A stretch of 15,925 nt of DNA, taken from the NCBI GenBank assembly GCA_902795975.1, contig CADBNE010000055.1:1-15925 (forward strand), read 5' to 3'. How positions within the stretch are numbered: position 1 is the stretch's first letter; each line of letters starts with the position of its first letter. Source of the DNA: an uncultured Erysipelotrichaceae bacterium. GTDB lineage: Bacteria > Bacillota_I > Bacilli_A > RF39 > UBA660. A program made the position numbers and the translations under genes. The notes under the pieces were generated by a model. It was not told the origin of the DNA, searched no databases, and saw only the letters and a program-made list of their open reading frames with translations. This document shows positions 14,274-15,925 of the stretch, piece by piece.

Positions 14274-14281
14274 GGTATAAT
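14273..14281 (+). promoter_or_regulatory. Extended -10 promoter for the export-protein/recG genes
   Basis: TGGTATAAT fits TGnTATAAT and directly abuts the T-tract of the preceding terminator. The -35 position (TTTCAA at 14253-14258, 17-base spacer) is weak and falls in the hairpin loop and 3' arm. Confidence 0.6.
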
Positions 14282-14297
14282 TATATAAGGTGATTTT

Positions 14298-14768
14298 ATG
14301 TTAGTTAAATATTTATTAGTATTTTTGGTATCAATGGTACCTTTAATAGAACTTAGATGTGCTATACCTATGGCTGTAGGAATGGGATTAGATAAAACTA
14401 TATCATTTATTATAGCTATTATAGGTAATATGTTCCCAGTACCTTTTATATTCTTATTTGCACGTAAAATATTAGAATGGGGTAAAGATAAAAAATTTAT
14501 AGGTAAATTTTTTACTTGGTGTTTAAATAAAGGAGAAAAAGGTGGTAAAAAATTAGAATCTAAAGCAGGAAAAGGTTTATATTGGGCTTTATTTCTATTT
14601 GTAGGTATACCACTTCCAGGTACAGGAGCTTGGACAGGTACTTTAGCAGCTAGTATTCTAGATTTAGATTTTAAGAAAACAATATTAGCAGTTATGACTG
14701 GTGTATTATGTGCAGGCTTAATAATGATGATATTATCTATTTTAGGTATAGATGTATTATTAGGTTAA
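14298..14768 (+). CDS. Putative small multi-drug export family membrane protein
   Basis: This 156-residue integral membrane protein resembles the Sm_multidrug_ex (COG2426) family, whose name rests on little experimental evidence. Hydrophobic segments lie at about residues 1-15, 34-54, 93-110 and 128-152. The conserved PLIELRCAIPMAV near the N-terminus and VGIPLPGTGAWTGTLAA near 102-118 are the main family marks. A Lys/Gly-rich loop sits at 78-92. AAGGTGA at 14287-14293 is the ribosome binding site. recG starts one base after its stop, so the two are probably co-transcribed. Substrate unknown. Confidence 0.82.
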   Translation: MLVKYLLVFLVSMVPLIELRCAIPMAVGMGLDKTISFIIAIIGNMFPVPFIFLFARKILEWGKDKKFIGKFFTWCLNKGEKGGKKLESKAGKGLYWALFLFVGIPLPGTGAWTGTLAASILDLDFKKTILAVMTGVLCAGLIMMILSILGIDVLLG

Positions 14769-14769
14769 T

Positions 14770-15925
14770 ATGAATGAATTAGAATTATTAAATGGTGTAG
14801 GTATAAAGACTGCTAAAATATTAAATAGATTAGGTATATATAGTAAACAAGACTTAATAGAATATTATCCATTTAGATATGAAATATTAGAAAGAACTAA
14901 TATAGATAAATTAGAGCAAGATGATAAAGTAGTAATAGATGGTGTATCTGAAAGAATACCTAATGTATTCTTTTTTAGTAAAAAATTTAATAAGATGGAA
15001 TTCTTATTAAATACAGGAAATAATATATATAAAGTAATTATATTTAATAGAGCATTCTTAAAGAATAAGATACACCCAGGTACATTTATAACAGTTATAG
15101 GTAAATATGATAAAAAGAATAATACTATTGTAGCAAGTGATATTAAATTATCATTATTACCTAAAATACCAGTGGTAGAACCTATATATCATGTATGTAG
15201 TGGTATAACTAGTAAAGAACTAAATAAGATAATTATAAATAATTTAAATGATATAGAAATAAAAGAATATATACCAAAGTATTTAATAGATAGATATAAA
15301 CTAATAGATAAAAAGAAGAGTATTATAGAAATACATAAACCTAGTAATAAAGCTAATCTACATAATGCATTAAACTATTTAAAATATGAAGAATTATTTA
15401 TGTTTATGTTAAAAATTAATTATTTAAAAAATAATAGAGTAGATACACTAGGTATAGAAAGAAATATAGATAAATCTTTAGTAGATAAATTTATAGATAC
15501 ATTACCTTTTAAATTAACACCTGATCAATTAAAAGGAGTTAATGATATATATAAAGATTTAACCAATAAAAAAAGAATGAATAGATTATTACAAGGTGAT
15601 GTAGGTAGTGGTAAAACTATAGTAGCTATTATAGCTTTATATATTAATTATTTATCTAATTATCAAGGAGTATTAATGGCACCTACAGAAATACTTGCTG
15701 GGCAACATTATAATAATATAACTAAATTATTTAGTAATACTAATATAAGAGTAGAACTACTTACAGGTAAAATGAAAGTAAGTGAAAAAAAGAATATATA
15801 TAAGAGATTATTAAATAATGAAATAGATATATTAATAGGTACACATGCGTTATTTAGTGATAATGTAATATATAATAACTTAGGATTAGTTATAACAGAT
15901 GAACAACATAGATTTGGAGTTAATC
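14770..15925 (+). CDS. recG: ATP-dependent DNA helicase RecG, 3' truncated by window
   Basis: RecG drives branch migration and regression of stalled replication forks and Holliday junctions. The first 385 codons are present, a little over half of a typical RecG. The N-terminus LLNGVGIKTAKILNRLGIYS begins the wedge-domain region. The OB-fold region lies at about 55-130. Helicase motifs follow: FKLTPDQLKGV, Walker A GDVGSGKT at 276-283, APTEILAGQH, and DEQH at 377-380 within ITDEQHRFGVN. The Shine-Dalgarno is weak (AGG at 14762-14764). The one-base gap after the membrane-protein gene suggests coupled translation. Confidence 0.95.
   Translation, partial: MNELELLNGVGIKTAKILNRLGIYSKQDLIEYYPFRYEILERTNIDKLEQDDKVVIDGVSERIPNVFFFSKKFNKMEFLLNTGNNIYKVIIFNRAFLKNKIHPGTFITVIGKYDKKNNTIVASDIKLSLLPKIPVVEPIYHVCSGITSKELNKIIINNLNDIEIKEYIPKYLIDRYKLIDKKKSIIEIHKPSNKANLHNALNYLKYEELFMFMLKINYLKNNRVDTLGIERNIDKSLVDKFIDTLPFKLTPDQLKGVNDIYKDLTNKKRMNRLLQGDVGSGKTIVAIIALYINYLSNYQGVLMAPTEILAGQHYNNITKLFSNTNIRVELLTGKMKVSEKKNIYKRLLNNEIDILIGTHALFSDNVIYNNLGLVITDEQHRFGVN

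Noticed and set aside
1..15925. Possible mycoplasma-type code with TGA as Trp, given the extreme AT content
   Set aside because: Trp residues in conserved motifs are TGG, no gene is interrupted by TGA, and hemW ends with TGA. The hemW case alone is weak because TAA follows four codons later, but the overall pattern fits the standard bacterial code.

Overview
The window looks like a piece of chromosome from a very AT-rich, low-G+C Gram-positive bacterium (Bacillota, probably an uncultured gut-type Bacilli/Clostridia lineage). The evidence is the strong codon bias (Leu TTA, Arg AGA, Ile ATA), Gram-positive style Shine-Dalgarno sites (GGAGG or GAGGTG), SigA-type promoters, an LtaS-type lipoteichoic acid synthase and SpoIIID-like helix-turn-helix repeats. 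The genetic code appears standard: Trp is written TGG throughout, no gene is interrupted by TGA, and hemW ends in TGA. The lineage is inferred from these traits, not from a search.

Layout. (1) 1-962: C-terminal third of a type-2 isoleucyl-tRNA synthetase, converging on a small minus-strand membrane-protein gene; one bidirectional terminator contains both stop codons. (2) 1375-5538: operon lepA, a three-HTH SpoIIID-like protein, hemW and an HD-domain hydrolase, closed by a second bidirectional terminator. (3) 5537-7862: accessory-looking block with a minus-strand XRE regulator, a divergent zinc-ribbon/DUF4352 membrane protein and a DUF4143-type AAA ATPase. (4) 7879-10244: operon for a double-length ThyX-like flavin-dependent thymidylate synthase, thymidylate kinase and a small acidic protein. 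(5) 10225-11447: one unrecognised 384-residue protein. (6) 11445-14273: LtaS-like synthase overlapping a single-pass membrane protein. (7) 14273-15925: a small-multidrug-export family membrane protein followed by the first 385 codons of recG, cut by the window edge. No gap between genes exceeds 300 bases. No rRNA, tRNA, CRISPR or insertion sequence was seen.

How the genes work together. ThyX and Tmk are consecutive steps to dTDP (dUMP to dTMP to dTDP). LepA and HemW are a common pair in Bacillota; here a probable DNA-binding protein is placed between them by 1-bp and 23-bp overlaps. LtaS and the downstream anchored protein are translationally overlapped and probably act at the cell surface.

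Most notable points: the tandem SpoIIID-like repeat protein; the duplicated ThyX whose first half has lost its RHR motif; and a recurring compact junction in which one gene's intrinsic terminator overlaps the next gene's promoter, including one case where the promoter -10 box forms the 5' arm of the hairpin.
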